Positions 7,580-17,378 of a stretch of DNA of 62,615 bases are shown here, in pieces. The notes under the pieces are model-generated. The model was given only the letters and a program-made list of their open reading frames with translations. It was not told where the DNA came from and searched no databases. The stretch covers positions 1-62,615 of the forward strand of contig NZ_FNRJ01000019.1 of assembly GCF_900107855.1 (NCBI RefSeq). Reading direction: 5' to 3'. Source of the DNA: Marinobacterium iners DSM 11526. Its GTDB lineage: Bacteria > Pseudomonadota > Gammaproteobacteria > Pseudomonadales > Balneatricaceae. The position numbers and the translations under genes are program-made. The stretch's first letter is position 1. Every line of letters begins with the position of its first letter.

Positions 7580-8890
7580 ATGAGTCAGACTACATCCTCT
7601 CGCGTGATCCGTGCGACTGTCCTGCACTGTTTGGCCAGCCCAGCCGAACAGGGTGAGCAAGCAATCGAGCACCTGCAGGACGGCCTGCTTTGGATCGAAC
7701 AGGGGAAGATTAAAGCGCTTGGGGAGTATAAAGCGCTGCAGGCACAGCTGCCTGCGGGGCAGGTTATTGAAGATCGTCGCGGCTGCCTCCTGATACCTGG
7801 GCTGATCGATACTCACACCCATTATCCACAATTGAGTATCGCGGCCAGCCCGGCCGGAGCGTTGTTTGAGTGGTTATCCAAACGAGCCTTTCCCGCCGAG
7901 GCCGCCATCCATGATGCCGTTACGGCAGAGGCGATGGCAGAGCGCTTTATCCGTGAGCTGCTGCGCAACGGTACGACAACCGCAATGGTATTCGCCGGAG
8001 TGCAACCCTGGAGTGCGGATGCCTTTTTTCGAGTGGCGCAACGATACAAACTGCGCATGATCAGTGGCAAGGTACTGCAGGATCGACTGGTACCGCCTGA
8101 ACTGCGTGAGCCTCTGGAGCAGGCACGTGAACACAGCGATGAGCTGATCGCACGCTGGCATGGGGTTGACCGGCTCAGCTACGCACTGACCCCTCGCTTT
8201 GCGCCAGCCTGTTCCGAAGCCTTGCTGGCCTGGTGTGGCGACCATCTGGATGTTCATTCCGACCTTTACCTGCAAACCCACCTTGCGGAAACGCCCTCTG
8301 AATGTGACCGCGTCCAGCAACTCTTCCCCGAGTGCAAGGGGTATCTGGATGTCTATGATCACTATGGACTGTTGCGCCCGCGCAGCCTGTTCGCACATGC
8401 CATCCATCTGAGTGCCGCCGAACAGCAGCGCTTGGGTGCCAGTGGTGCCAGTGTGGCACACTGCCCCTCGTCCAACCTGCTGCTGGGCTCTGGACTGATG
8501 CCGTTGCAGGCCCTGCAGCAGGCGAGCGTTTCCCTGTCGGTCGGGACCGATGTAGGTGCGGGGCCGAGTTGCTCAATACTGAAAACACTGGCAGATGCGG
8601 TCCGGGTGCAGCAACTGCGCGGCGAGCCATTGAACCCGCTTTATGCCTTCTACCTGGCAACTCTGGGTGGTGCCAGAGCGCTGCAGCTGGAGGCATATGC
8701 AGGCAACCTGCAGCCGGGGACCGAAGCGGACTTTCTGTTGCTGGATATGTCCGCTGTTCCGGAACTGGCTGTGCGCGGTGAGGCGGTGGAAAGCATTGAT
8801 GAACTGCTGGCGCTGATCATTCTGCTGGGCGATGATCGGCTGGTTACCGAGATCAACATACTGGGCAGTCCGGTGGAGTTGAACGACTGA
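7580..8890 (+). CDS. guaD: guanine deaminase
   Basis: 436 residues from ATG 7580; AAGGTG lies about ten bases upstream. It belongs to the amidohydrolase superfamily and should hydrolyse guanine to xanthine and ammonia in purine salvage or catabolism. Visible metal ligands: DTHTH (His79, His81), the THLAE block near 232, HAIHLS near 273 and the GTDVGAG Asp near 325. Length matches bacterial GuaD. No other purine genes are adjacent; the DUF4197 gene follows closely but is unrelated. Good confidence on family and reaction. Confidence 0.9.
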   Translation: MSQTTSSRVIRATVLHCLASPAEQGEQAIEHLQDGLLWIEQGKIKALGEYKALQAQLPAGQVIEDRRGCLLIPGLIDTHTHYPQLSIAASPAGALFEWLSKRAFPAEAAIHDAVTAEAMAERFIRELLRNGTTTAMVFAGVQPWSADAFFRVAQRYKLRMISGKVLQDRLVPPELREPLEQAREHSDELIARWHGVDRLSYALTPRFAPACSEALLAWCGDHLDVHSDLYLQTHLAETPSECDRVQQLFPECKGYLDVYDHYGLLRPRSLFAHAIHLSAAEQQRLGASGASVAHCPSSNLLLGSGLMPLQALQQASVSLSVGTDVGAGPSCSILKTLADAVRVQQLRGEPLNPLYAFYLATLGGARALQLEAYAGNLQPGTEADFLLLDMSAVPELAVRGEAVESIDELLALIILLGDDRLVTEINILGSPVELND

Positions 8891-8947
8891 AGCTTGATCC
8901 GTACTACTCTATACTGCCTGCAGATTCGCTATTCAGGGATACCCAAA

Positions 8948-9718
8948 ATGATACGACGCAATGCAGTGCACATAATGGCAATAACCCTTTGGACCAGTGC
9001 CATGGTTGTGCCACAGGCCACGGCTGCCTGGGATGACCTGCTCAAGCAAGGCCAGCAGTTGCTGGAGGGGCAAAACCGCTCAGAGCAAAGCGAAACGGCA
9101 GTGCCGGCGGGTATGGACACAGGGACTCTGGCACGCGGACTCAAAGAAGCCCTGCGAGTGGGTGGCGAGCGTGCCATCGGCCAGCTTGCCACAACCGATG
9201 GCTACTATGGCCGCCCCGACGTGCGGATACCGTTGCCGGGCATGCTGGAAAGCGGGGCCGGGCTGCTGCGTCGTGCCGGGCTTGAGTCTTACGTGGAAAC
9301 CTTTGAGCGCAGTATGAACCGCGCCGCAGAGCAGGCGATCAGTGAAGCCACGCCTGTGTTTCTGGATACACTTGAACAGATGACACTGGAAGATGCCCGA
9401 CGTATTTACTCCGGTGGCGATAACGCCGCAACCGAGTATTTTCGTGACAAAACGTCAACCCGGCTACAGCAGCGTATGCAGCCGCTGATCAGCGAGGCCA
9501 TGTCTGCCAGCGGCGTTAGCCTCGCCTATGAAGCACTGGTGCAACAGGCCGAGTCATATCTGCCAATGCTGCAGGGATTCAGTCCAGACCTGAATGAGCA
9601 TGTCACTTCGCGGGCGCTTGAAGGGCTGTTTCTTCGATTGGGTGAGGAAGAACGCTTGATACGTCAGCAGCCTGCGGCACGGACAACCGAACTGCTGAAG
9701 CAGGTGTTTGGGTCTTGA
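8948..9718 (+). CDS. DUF4197 exported protein
   Basis: 256 residues from ATG 8948 (MIRRNAVHIMAITLWTSAMV...), which gives a normal Sec signal peptide ending near ATAA; a longer frame from 8894 would start at TTG and spoil the signal. The mature part shows the DUF4197 pattern: GLKEALRVGGERAI, IPLPGMLESG, MNRAAEQAI, TEYFRDKTS, FLRLGEEE. Members are small helical periplasmic proteins of unknown function in proteobacteria. It follows guaD by 57 bases and could share its transcript. Confidence 0.85.
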   Translation: MIRRNAVHIMAITLWTSAMVVPQATAAWDDLLKQGQQLLEGQNRSEQSETAVPAGMDTGTLARGLKEALRVGGERAIGQLATTDGYYGRPDVRIPLPGMLESGAGLLRRAGLESYVETFERSMNRAAEQAISEATPVFLDTLEQMTLEDARRIYSGGDNAATEYFRDKTSTRLQQRMQPLISEAMSASGVSLAYEALVQQAESYLPMLQGFSPDLNEHVTSRALEGLFLRLGEEERLIRQQPAARTTELLKQVFGS

Positions 9719-9822
9719 GCCCAAAATGACTTGACCACTACAGTTGTGTCGGTGCGTTCATTCCCTCCGGCCAATGGGGTACTCTATCCGTCATTAAAGG
9801 GACGCATTGACAACGAGTACAC

Positions 9823-11469
9823 ATGGCCACTGAACCAGCAAAAAAAGCACCGGCAAAAAAAGCAGCTGTAAAAAACGCAAAAGGGTTTGAAGAGACCCTC
9901 TGGGACGCCGCCAACAAGCTGCGTGGCAGCGTCGAATCCTCTGAGTACAAGCACATCGTACTCAGTCTTATCTTCCTCAAGTTTATCAGCGATAAGTTCG
10001 AGGCCCGCCGTCAGGAAATGATGGATGAGGGGCAGGGTGACTACGTCGACATGGTGGAATTCTACACCATGAAGAACGTCTTCTACCTGCCGGAGACCTC
10101 CCGCTGGAGCCATATTCTCAAGCATGCCAAACAGGATGATATTGCGGTCAAGATCGATACCGCCCTGCATGCCATCGAGAAGAACAACCCGGCGTTGCGT
10201 GGTGCTCTGCCGGACAACTACTTCTCCCGTTTGGGACTGGATGCCGCCAAGCTGGCCGCGTTGGTCGATACCATCAACAACATCGAAACGATGGCCAACG
10301 AATGCCACATGACCGAGCAGGATCTGGTCGGTCGCGTTTACGAATACTTCCTGGGCAAGTTTGCCGCCAGTGAAGGCAAGGGCGGGGGCGAGTTCTACAC
10401 ACCCAAATCGATCGTTACCCTGATTGCGGAAATGATTGAGCCTTACCGGGGCAAGATCTACGACCCCTGCTGTGGCTCCGGCGGTATGTTCGTGCAGTCG
10501 ATCAAGTTCGTGAACAGTCACAACGGCAACCAGAAAGACATCTCCATCTACGGCCAGGAGTACACCGGCACCACCTACAAACTGGCCAAGATGAACCTCG
10601 CCATCCGAGGAATCTCGGGCAATCTGGGCGACGTAGCCGCGGATACCTTCTTCAAGGACCAGCACCCGGACCTGAAGGCCGACTACATCATGGCCAACCC
10701 GCCGTTCAATCAGAAGGAATGGCGGGCAGCCAACGAACTGACCAAAGACCCCCGTTGGGCAGGCTATACGGTGCCACCGACCGGCAATGCTAACTACGCC
10801 TGGATTCTGCACATGATCGCCAAGCTGAGCGAGAACGGGACGGCAGGGTTCGTGTTGGCAAACGGCTCCATGTCGTCCAACACCAGCGGCGAAGGCGATA
10901 TCCGCCGTGAGATCATCGAGAACGATCTGGTGGACTGCATGATCGCGCTGCCGGGGCAGTTGTTCTACACCACCCAGATTCCGGTCTGCCTCTGGTTCCT
11001 GACCAAGAACAAAAAGGCCGACAAGGAACGTGGCTTCCGCAGCCGAGTGAATCAGACCCTGTTTATCGACGCCCGCCAGATGGGCACCATGACCAGCCGT
11101 ATCCACAAGGAACTGACCACCGAGGATATCGCCGAGATCGCCGGCACCTATCACAACTGGCGTACAGGTAAATGGAATGGTGAATACGCTGCACAGGGAA
11201 GTGCGAGTATCGCGGGAGGCAGGATGCCGGGAGCGACCGAAGACAAGGCGGGTTTCTGTAAGTCGGCCACCTTCGATGAGATTGAAGCCAACGATTTTGT
11301 GCTGACCCCGGGCCGCTATGTCGGTGCCGCCGAAATCGAAGATGATGGTATTCCGTTCGAAACCAAAATGGCTGAACTGAGCCAGACCCTCTATCAGCAG
11401 ATGGATGAAGCCGAGAAGCTGGATGCGGTGATTCGGAAGAATCTGGAGGTGTTGGGTTATGGGCGATAA
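9823..11469 (+). CDS. hsdM: type I restriction-modification, methyltransferase subunit
   Basis: 548 residues. It methylates adenine in the recognition site and, with HsdS, forms the modification core to which HsdR binds. An Ala/Lys-rich N-terminus (AKKAPAKKA) precedes the helical HsdM N-domain (FEETLWDAANKLRGS). SAM motif I is DPCCGSGGMF at about 214-223 and the catalytic motif IV NPPF starts at 292. Length is usual for the family. Its 3' end overlaps hsdS by 11 bases, so the two are coupled. Confidence 0.95.
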   Translation: MATEPAKKAPAKKAAVKNAKGFEETLWDAANKLRGSVESSEYKHIVLSLIFLKFISDKFEARRQEMMDEGQGDYVDMVEFYTMKNVFYLPETSRWSHILKHAKQDDIAVKIDTALHAIEKNNPALRGALPDNYFSRLGLDAAKLAALVDTINNIETMANECHMTEQDLVGRVYEYFLGKFAASEGKGGGEFYTPKSIVTLIAEMIEPYRGKIYDPCCGSGGMFVQSIKFVNSHNGNQKDISIYGQEYTGTTYKLAKMNLAIRGISGNLGDVAADTFFKDQHPDLKADYIMANPPFNQKEWRAANELTKDPRWAGYTVPPTGNANYAWILHMIAKLSENGTAGFVLANGSMSSNTSGEGDIRREIIENDLVDCMIALPGQLFYTTQIPVCLWFLTKNKKADKERGFRSRVNQTLFIDARQMGTMTSRIHKELTTEDIAEIAGTYHNWRTGKWNGEYAAQGSASIAGGRMPGATEDKAGFCKSATFDEIEANDFVLTPGRYVGAAEIEDDGIPFETKMAELSQTLYQQMDEAEKLDAVIRKNLEVLGYGR

Positions 11470-12883
11470 ACGGGTCTCAACCACCATTGGAGAAATTCTG
11501 GATAATGATGGCGGTGAGATAAAAACTGGGCCCTTCGGTACGAAGCTTAAAGCGTCAGAGTACTCATCGGATGGGGTCCCCGTTATCTCCGTTGGAGAGG
11601 TGCAACTTGGGCGCATCGTGTTGCACGAAAAAACTCCCAAAGTTGGACCCGACGTAACCAATAGAATGCCTGAATATTTACTGCGTGAGGGCGATATAGT
11701 ATTTGGGCGCAAGGGGGCTGTAGAGCGGTCAGCTCGCGTGGCTCAGCACCAAAATGGTTGGTTCCTCGGTTCTGATGGAATAAGAGTACGGTTGCCTAGT
11801 TCTTGTGATAGTCGCTTTATTGCGTATCAATTTTTAACCAATTACCACCGGCAATGGATGATTCAGCATGCCGCCGGGACGACTATGGCGTCACTGAACG
11901 AAGGCATTGTTCGTCGAATACCGATAATGCTTGCTCCTCTCAGCGAGCAACGATCCATCGCTCAGATTCTCGGCACTCTCGACGCTAAAATCGAACTCAA
12001 CCGCCAAATCAACGAAACTCTTGAACAGATGGCGCAAGCCCTGTTCAAGAGCTGGTTCGTGGATTTCGACCCGGTGATCGACAATGCGCTGGATGCAGGC
12101 AATTCAATACCTGAAGAGCTAGAAGCCCGTGCTGAGCGGCGCAGACATTTGCGTGATGCAGTGGCTCAGGGCGATACGCCAGTGCCCGGAGTGCCGGACG
12201 ATATCAGTTCGCTGTTTCCCAGTGAGTTTGAACTTACGGACGAGATGGGGTGGATTCCGAAAGGGTGGAGCATCTCAACAACCCATGATGAGTTCGATAT
12301 CAAGGGTGGCTCTACCCCCAGTACCAAAAACCCGGATTTCTGGGAAGATGGTGGTATTCACTGGACTTCGCCCAAAGATCTGTCTGGTAACAATGATAAA
12401 GTCCTGCTGGATACGGAGCGAAAAATAACACATCAGGGCCTGGATAAAATAACATCTGGATTGCTTCCCGTTAATACCGTTTTGATGTCATCACGTGCAC
12501 CTGTTGGCTATTTGGCATTGGCGAGAATTCCTGTGGCAATCAATCAGGGGTACATCGCTCTTATTTGTGAGAAAACTATTACCCCTGAATATACTATCCA
12601 ATGGCTTTCGTCCGTTATGGATGAAATAAAGAGCATTGCTGGTGGTACTACCTTTTCTGAAGTCAGCAAAAAGACTTTTCGGAGCATTAAGTTGGTCGTG
12701 CCGGAGGAGAAGGTTGTTGCCGAATACACGAAGTACGTTGCTGAATACTATCAGCGTATAACTCAAGCGGCGAAAGAGAGTGATAGCTTATCGGCAATGC
12801 GTGACTATTTGCTGCCTAGACTCATCTCCGGCGAACTCCAGATTCCGGATGCCGAGCAGCAGATCGCAGCAGCGGTGAGTTAA
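11459..12883 (+). CDS. hsdS: type I restriction-modification, specificity subunit
   Basis: 474 residues. HsdS determines the DNA target. Two target-recognition domains are visible: residues ~5-165 and ~265-440, each followed by a conserved helical spacer (LSEQRSIAQILGTLDAKIELN and the C-terminal SDSLSAMRDYLLPRLISGEL). The text SWFVDFDPVIDNA in the centre is typical of this spacer. Both halves appear intact. The second recognition domain has more A/T than hsdM and hsdR, as is common for exchanged target domains. Confidence 0.95.
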   Translation: MGDKRVSTTIGEILDNDGGEIKTGPFGTKLKASEYSSDGVPVISVGEVQLGRIVLHEKTPKVGPDVTNRMPEYLLREGDIVFGRKGAVERSARVAQHQNGWFLGSDGIRVRLPSSCDSRFIAYQFLTNYHRQWMIQHAAGTTMASLNEGIVRRIPIMLAPLSEQRSIAQILGTLDAKIELNRQINETLEQMAQALFKSWFVDFDPVIDNALDAGNSIPEELEARAERRRHLRDAVAQGDTPVPGVPDDISSLFPSEFELTDEMGWIPKGWSISTTHDEFDIKGGSTPSTKNPDFWEDGGIHWTSPKDLSGNNDKVLLDTERKITHQGLDKITSGLLPVNTVLMSSRAPVGYLALARIPVAINQGYIALICEKTITPEYTIQWLSSVMDEIKSIAGGTTFSEVSKKTFRSIKLVVPEEKVVAEYTKYVAEYYQRITQAAKESDSLSAMRDYLLPRLISGELQIPDAEQQIAAAVS

Positions 12884-12972
12884 GCCAAACACACAAGAAA
12901 CAGCCATCCCGGTTCAATGCCCCGGGACCCACGCACCGGCCAGGGAAGGCCGATCACAAAAAGGAGAATCCG

Positions 12973-13995
12973 ATGCGCCAAGCCCACTTGCCAATGGAGA
13001 TATTCACCTCCGAAGACGGCTCTATCCGCCTGCAACTGAAACTGGTGGATGACACCCTCTGGCTGACCCAGCGGCAGATCGCCGAGCTGTTCGAAAAGTC
13101 GCCCAAGACCATTAGTGAACACCTGAACAACATCTACGATGAAGGCGAACTGGAGCCGGATTCAACTATCCGGAAATTCCGGACAGTTGCCCGGGAAGGC
13201 ACGCGAGACGTGGAGCGGCTGCTCGACCATTACGATCTGGATGCCGTGTTGGCGGTGGGTTATCGGGTGCGGTCCAACCGGGGTATTCAGTTCCGCCAGT
13301 GGGCCACGCGGGTGCTGAAAGAGTACCTGATCAAGGGCTTCGCCATGGATGACGAGCGCCTGAAAAATCCCGACCGGGATTTGGGCGCGGACTACTTCGA
13401 TGAGCTGCTGGCGCGGATTCGGGATATCCGGGCCTCCGAACGCCGTTTTTACCAGAAGATCACCGATATCTATGCCACAGCGGTGGACTACAACCAGAAT
13501 GCCCAGCTGAGTCAGCGCTTCTTCGCCACCGTGCAGAACAAGCTGCATTGGGCGATCCATGGCCATACCGCACCGGAGCTGATCCGGGAGCGGGCCGATA
13601 GCACCCAGCCCAATATGGGCCTCACCAGCTGGTCCGGTGCCCGGGTGAGTAAAAAGGATGTCTCCGTCGCCAAGAACTACCTGACTCAGGATGAAATGGC
13701 CGCCCTCAACCAAATTGTAACGATGTATTTGGATTACGCAGCTAGCCAAGCTGCCAAGAAAAGGCCGATGACCATGCAGGACTGGGCCAACAAGCTGGAC
13801 GCCTTCCTTGAATTCAACGAGCATGAGATCCTGCAGAATGCAGGGCAGGTATCGGCAACAGTTGCCAAACAGCTGGCCGAGGCGGAATACGAACAGTACG
13901 AAACCCGGCGCCGCGAAGCGATGGCAAGCCGGAAAAGTGACTTTGACGCCTTTATCGAGCATACCCAACAGCTGACGGATAAAGGCAAACACTGA
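12973..13995 (+). CDS. RhuM-family protein inside the hsd operon
   Basis: 340 residues, ATG 12973 with AAGGAG just upstream. The N-terminal region LWLTQRQIAELFEKSPKTISEHLNNIYDEGEL is the RhuM (Fic/DOC-associated) helix-turn-helix pattern, followed by SIDIR-like DLDAVLAVGYRVRSNRGIQFRQWATRVLKEYL and a conserved C-terminal block with MTMQDWANKLDAFLEFNE. Once called a virulence protein in Salmonella, the family is often embedded in type I RM operons; its role there is not established. It lies in the gap between hsdS and hsdR with close spacing and clearly shares the operon. Confidence 0.9.
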   Translation: MRQAHLPMEIFTSEDGSIRLQLKLVDDTLWLTQRQIAELFEKSPKTISEHLNNIYDEGELEPDSTIRKFRTVAREGTRDVERLLDHYDLDAVLAVGYRVRSNRGIQFRQWATRVLKEYLIKGFAMDDERLKNPDRDLGADYFDELLARIRDIRASERRFYQKITDIYATAVDYNQNAQLSQRFFATVQNKLHWAIHGHTAPELIRERADSTQPNMGLTSWSGARVSKKDVSVAKNYLTQDEMAALNQIVTMYLDYAASQAAKKRPMTMQDWANKLDAFLEFNEHEILQNAGQVSATVAKQLAEAEYEQYETRRREAMASRKSDFDAFIEHTQQLTDKGKH

Positions 13996-14043
13996 TAGAG
14001 CGGCGCGGGCAGGGGCGCGGCCGGACAGTACAGGGAAAAGGAT

Positions 14044-17000
14044 ATGAAGTTCACCGAAGCCAAGCTGGAAGCGGCGATTATTCAACTGCTGGGCGAGCAG
14101 GGCTATGCCCATCAACCCGGTGGCGATCTGGAACGTCCACTGAGCGAAGTGCTGTTCAAGGATGATCTGCGGGATTATCTGGCGGAGCGCTATGCCGCTG
14201 ATAGAATCACGCCGGCTGAAATCGAATCCGTCGTGCGGCAGGTGGAAACCCTGCCTGCCAGCGATCTCTACGACAGCAACCGCCAGTTCATGAAGTGGCT
14301 GTCGGATGGCTTCCTGCTCAAGCGTGAAGACCGCAACCAGAAAGACCTGTATATCCAGCTGGTTGACTACCAGGGCACTGAGCGGGCCTTTGCAGCGGCA
14401 GAGCTGGGCGAGTTGCCTATGGCGGCGGATTCTTCGGCGCGGTTCAGCCTGGACAGCAATATCTACCGGGTGGTGAATCAGCTGGAGATTGAAGGGCCGG
14501 ATGGTGATTTAAGCATCCCCGACTGTATCCTTTACATCAACGGTTTGCCTGTGGTGCTGTTTGAATTCAAGAGTGCTATCCGTGAAGATGCCAAAATTGA
14601 TAATGCCTATGATCAGCTAACAATCCGTTATCGACGTACTATTCCGCAACTGCTGATTTACAACGCCTTCGGTGTGATCAGCGACGGGGTGAACAACAAG
14701 ATGGGCTCGCTGTTCGCGCCTTACGAGTTCTTCTATGCCTGGCGCAAGATTACCGGCGATGAGTCGGTGGAAAGGGATGGCATCAACGGCCTCTACACCA
14801 TGATTCGTGGCCTGTTCGACAAGGACCGGCTGCGAGATGTTATCCGTCACTTCATCTACTTTCCTGACAGCTCTAAACAGGAAGTGAAGATTGTCTGTCG
14901 CTATCCCCAGTACTACGCGGCCAACAAGCTCTACCGCAATATTCTGGCACATCGTAAGCCAGAGGGTGACGGCAAGGGGGGTACCTACTTCGGGGCGACC
15001 GGTTGCGGCAAGAGCTTCACCATGCAGTTTTTGACCCGCCTGTTGATGAAAAGTGTAGAGCTGGAAAGCCCGACCATCGTGCTGATCACCGACCGTACCG
15101 ATCTGGATGATCAGCTGTCGGCGCAGTTCACCAACGCCAAGGCCTATATCGGTGACCAGAATGTGATCAGTGTGGAGAGCCGCCAGCATCTGCGTGAATT
15201 GCTCAAAGGGCGCAACAGCGGCGGTGTCTTTCTGACCACCATTCACAAATTCACTGAAGACACTGAGTTGCTGACCGAGCGCAGCAATGTGATCTGTATC
15301 TCTGACGAAGCTCACCGCAGCCAGATCAATCTGGATCAGAAGGTAAGGATCACCGAGCGGGGTGTCGAGCGAACCTTCGGCTTTGCCAAATACCTGCACG
15401 ACTCCCTGCCCAATGCGACCTATGTGGGCTTCACCGGCACGCCCATCGACGCCACGCTGGATGTGTTCGGTGAGGTAGTCGACGCCTACACCATGACCGA
15501 ATCGGTCCATGATGAAATCACCGTGCGTATCGTCTACGAAGGTCGTGCTGCCAAGGTCACGCTGGATAACGGCAAGCTGACCGAGATTGAGGAATACTAC
15601 AAGCAGTGCGCCGAGGATGGTTCCAGCGAGTACCAGATCGAAGAGAGCAAGAAGGCGATGCTCAACATGAACTCGATTCTGGGTGACCAGGACCGTATTC
15701 GTGCTTTGGCTGCCGATTTTGTACAGCACTACGAGAACCGGGTGGCGGAAGGCTCGACGATCAGGGGCAAGGCCATGTTTGTCAGCAGCTCCCGCGAGAT
15801 CGCCTGGCAGCTGTATCAGGAGCTGGAGACCCTTCGGCCCGAGTGGTTTGAGGTCAAAGCCTGTGATGACAGTGTTCAGCTGACCGAACAGGAGCGCAAG
15901 GAGATCAAGCCATCGGCCCGGGTGCGGATGGTGATGACCCGCAACAAGGATGACAAGAAGGCGCTCTGGGACCTGCTGGGTACCAAGGACGACCGCAAAG
16001 AGCTGGATCGCCAGTTCAAGAATCCCAAGTCCAATTTCAAGATCGCCATTGTGGTGGATATGTGGCTGACCGGGTTCGATGTACCTTTCCTCGATACCCT
16101 GTATATCGACAAACCGGTGCAGCGGCACAACCTGATTCAGACCATCTCGCGGGTTAACCGCAAGTACGAAGGCAAAGAAAAAGGGTTGGTGGTCGATTAC
16201 ATCGGCATCAAGGCGCAGATGAACAAGGCGCTGGCACAGTATTCCAAAACCGAAGAGACCAACTTCGAGGATGTTCGCCAGTCGGTTATTGCGGTCAAGG
16301 ATCATCTGGACCTGTTGAACAAGCTGTTCCACCGATTCGATATGCAGCCCTACTTTACCGGTGAGCCGCTGGCGCAGTTGAATTGCCTCAACATGGCCGC
16401 CGAGTTCGCCATGCTGACCGATAAGCAGGAAAAGCGGTTCATGGCGCTGGTGAAGCGTCTCAAAGCGGCCTACGACATCTGCTGCGGCAGTGAGGGCTTG
16501 TCCCAGTCAGACCGTGACCTGGTGCACTTTTATCTGGCCGTGCGTTCGATCGTTTTCAAACTGACCAAGGGCAACGCGCCGGATACTGCGCAAATGAACG
16601 CCAGGGTTCGGGCGATGATCGAAGATGCGCTGAAAAGTGATGGGGTGGAGGAAGTGTTCAAGGTCGGCAGTGATGATGAGTCGGAGATCGATATATTCGA
16701 TGACGATTACCTGGCCAAGATCGAGAAAATCAAACTGCCCAACACCAAGATCAAGCTATTGCAGCAGCTGCTGGCCAAGGCGATCGGCCAGTTCAAGAAG
16801 ACCAACCGGGCACAGGCGATCGAGTTTTCCAAGCGTTTCCAGACACTGGTCGAGAAGTACAACGAGCGCAAGGAAGATGATGTGCTGGTCAGTAATGTGC
16901 TGGAAGACTTCTCCGATGAGATCATCGACCTGTATCACCAGCTGCGGCAGGAGATTCAATCCTTTGAAGGGCTTGGCATCGATTTCGAGGAAAAGGCGTT

Positions 17001-17274
17001 CTACGACATCCTGAAGGCATTGGCGGCCAAGTACGACTTCAGCTACCCGGATGATAAGCTGATCGAACTGGCCAAGGCCGTGAAACTGGTTGTGGATGAC
17101 AAGGCCAGGTATACCGACTGGAGCCAGCGCGAGAGTATCAAGGCGGAGTTGAAAGTGGAGCTGATTCTGCTGTTGGCCAGGCACGGTTATCCACCGGTTG
17201 ATCGTGACGAGGTATACAAGGACATCTTCGAGCAGGCCGAGTCATTTAAGAAGTATCGGATGCAGCTGGTCTAG
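14044..17274 (+). CDS. hsdR: type I restriction-modification, restriction/translocase subunit
   Basis: 1076 residues, ATG 14044 after AAAAGG. It cuts unmodified DNA far from the site after ATP-driven translocation. The nuclease domain shows D160 (IPDCILYINGLP) and E174-F-K176 (VVLFEFKSA). The motor follows with Walker A GATGCGKS at 317-324, TDRTDLDDQL (motif Ia), DEAH at 421-424, FTGTP near 463 (motif III) and the motif VI region IQTISRVNRKYEGK near 700. The C-terminal helical domain that docks on HsdM/HsdS is present. No frameshift seen, so the whole system looks functional. Confidence 0.95.
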   Translation: MKFTEAKLEAAIIQLLGEQGYAHQPGGDLERPLSEVLFKDDLRDYLAERYAADRITPAEIESVVRQVETLPASDLYDSNRQFMKWLSDGFLLKREDRNQKDLYIQLVDYQGTERAFAAAELGELPMAADSSARFSLDSNIYRVVNQLEIEGPDGDLSIPDCILYINGLPVVLFEFKSAIREDAKIDNAYDQLTIRYRRTIPQLLIYNAFGVISDGVNNKMGSLFAPYEFFYAWRKITGDESVERDGINGLYTMIRGLFDKDRLRDVIRHFIYFPDSSKQEVKIVCRYPQYYAANKLYRNILAHRKPEGDGKGGTYFGATGCGKSFTMQFLTRLLMKSVELESPTIVLITDRTDLDDQLSAQFTNAKAYIGDQNVISVESRQHLRELLKGRNSGGVFLTTIHKFTEDTELLTERSNVICISDEAHRSQINLDQKVRITERGVERTFGFAKYLHDSLPNATYVGFTGTPIDATLDVFGEVVDAYTMTESVHDEITVRIVYEGRAAKVTLDNGKLTEIEEYYKQCAEDGSSEYQIEESKKAMLNMNSILGDQDRIRALAADFVQHYENRVAEGSTIRGKAMFVSSSREIAWQLYQELETLRPEWFEVKACDDSVQLTEQERKEIKPSARVRMVMTRNKDDKKALWDLLGTKDDRKELDRQFKNPKSNFKIAIVVDMWLTGFDVPFLDTLYIDKPVQRHNLIQTISRVNRKYEGKEKGLVVDYIGIKAQMNKALAQYSKTEETNFEDVRQSVIAVKDHLDLLNKLFHRFDMQPYFTGEPLAQLNCLNMAAEFAMLTDKQEKRFMALVKRLKAAYDICCGSEGLSQSDRDLVHFYLAVRSIVFKLTKGNAPDTAQMNARVRAMIEDALKSDGVEEVFKVGSDDESEIDIFDDDYLAKIEKIKLPNTKIKLLQQLLAKAIGQFKKTNRAQAIEFSKRFQTLVEKYNERKEDDVLVSNVLEDFSDEIIDLYHQLRQEIQSFEGLGIDFEEKAFYDILKALAAKYDFSYPDDKLIELAKAVKLVVDDKARYTDWSQRESIKAELKVELILLLARHGYPPVDRDEVYKDIFEQAESFKKYRMQLV

Positions 17275-17378
17275 ACTGCGTGGTAGTTCAATAAACGATC
17301 AGGTTGTGGCTATGAAGCGCGATGTGATTTTGCGGCTTACCCGAACCCGGTACTGCGAGTTTGCCGATGTTGATAGGT

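Noticed and set aside
9784..11712. 642-codon frame antisense to hsdM
   Set aside because: It is the mirror of a highly conserved gene in a GC-rich region; its protein has no family features.
14617..16332. 571-codon frame antisense to hsdR
   Set aside because: Shadow of the hsdR coding strand; no ribosome-binding site or domain.
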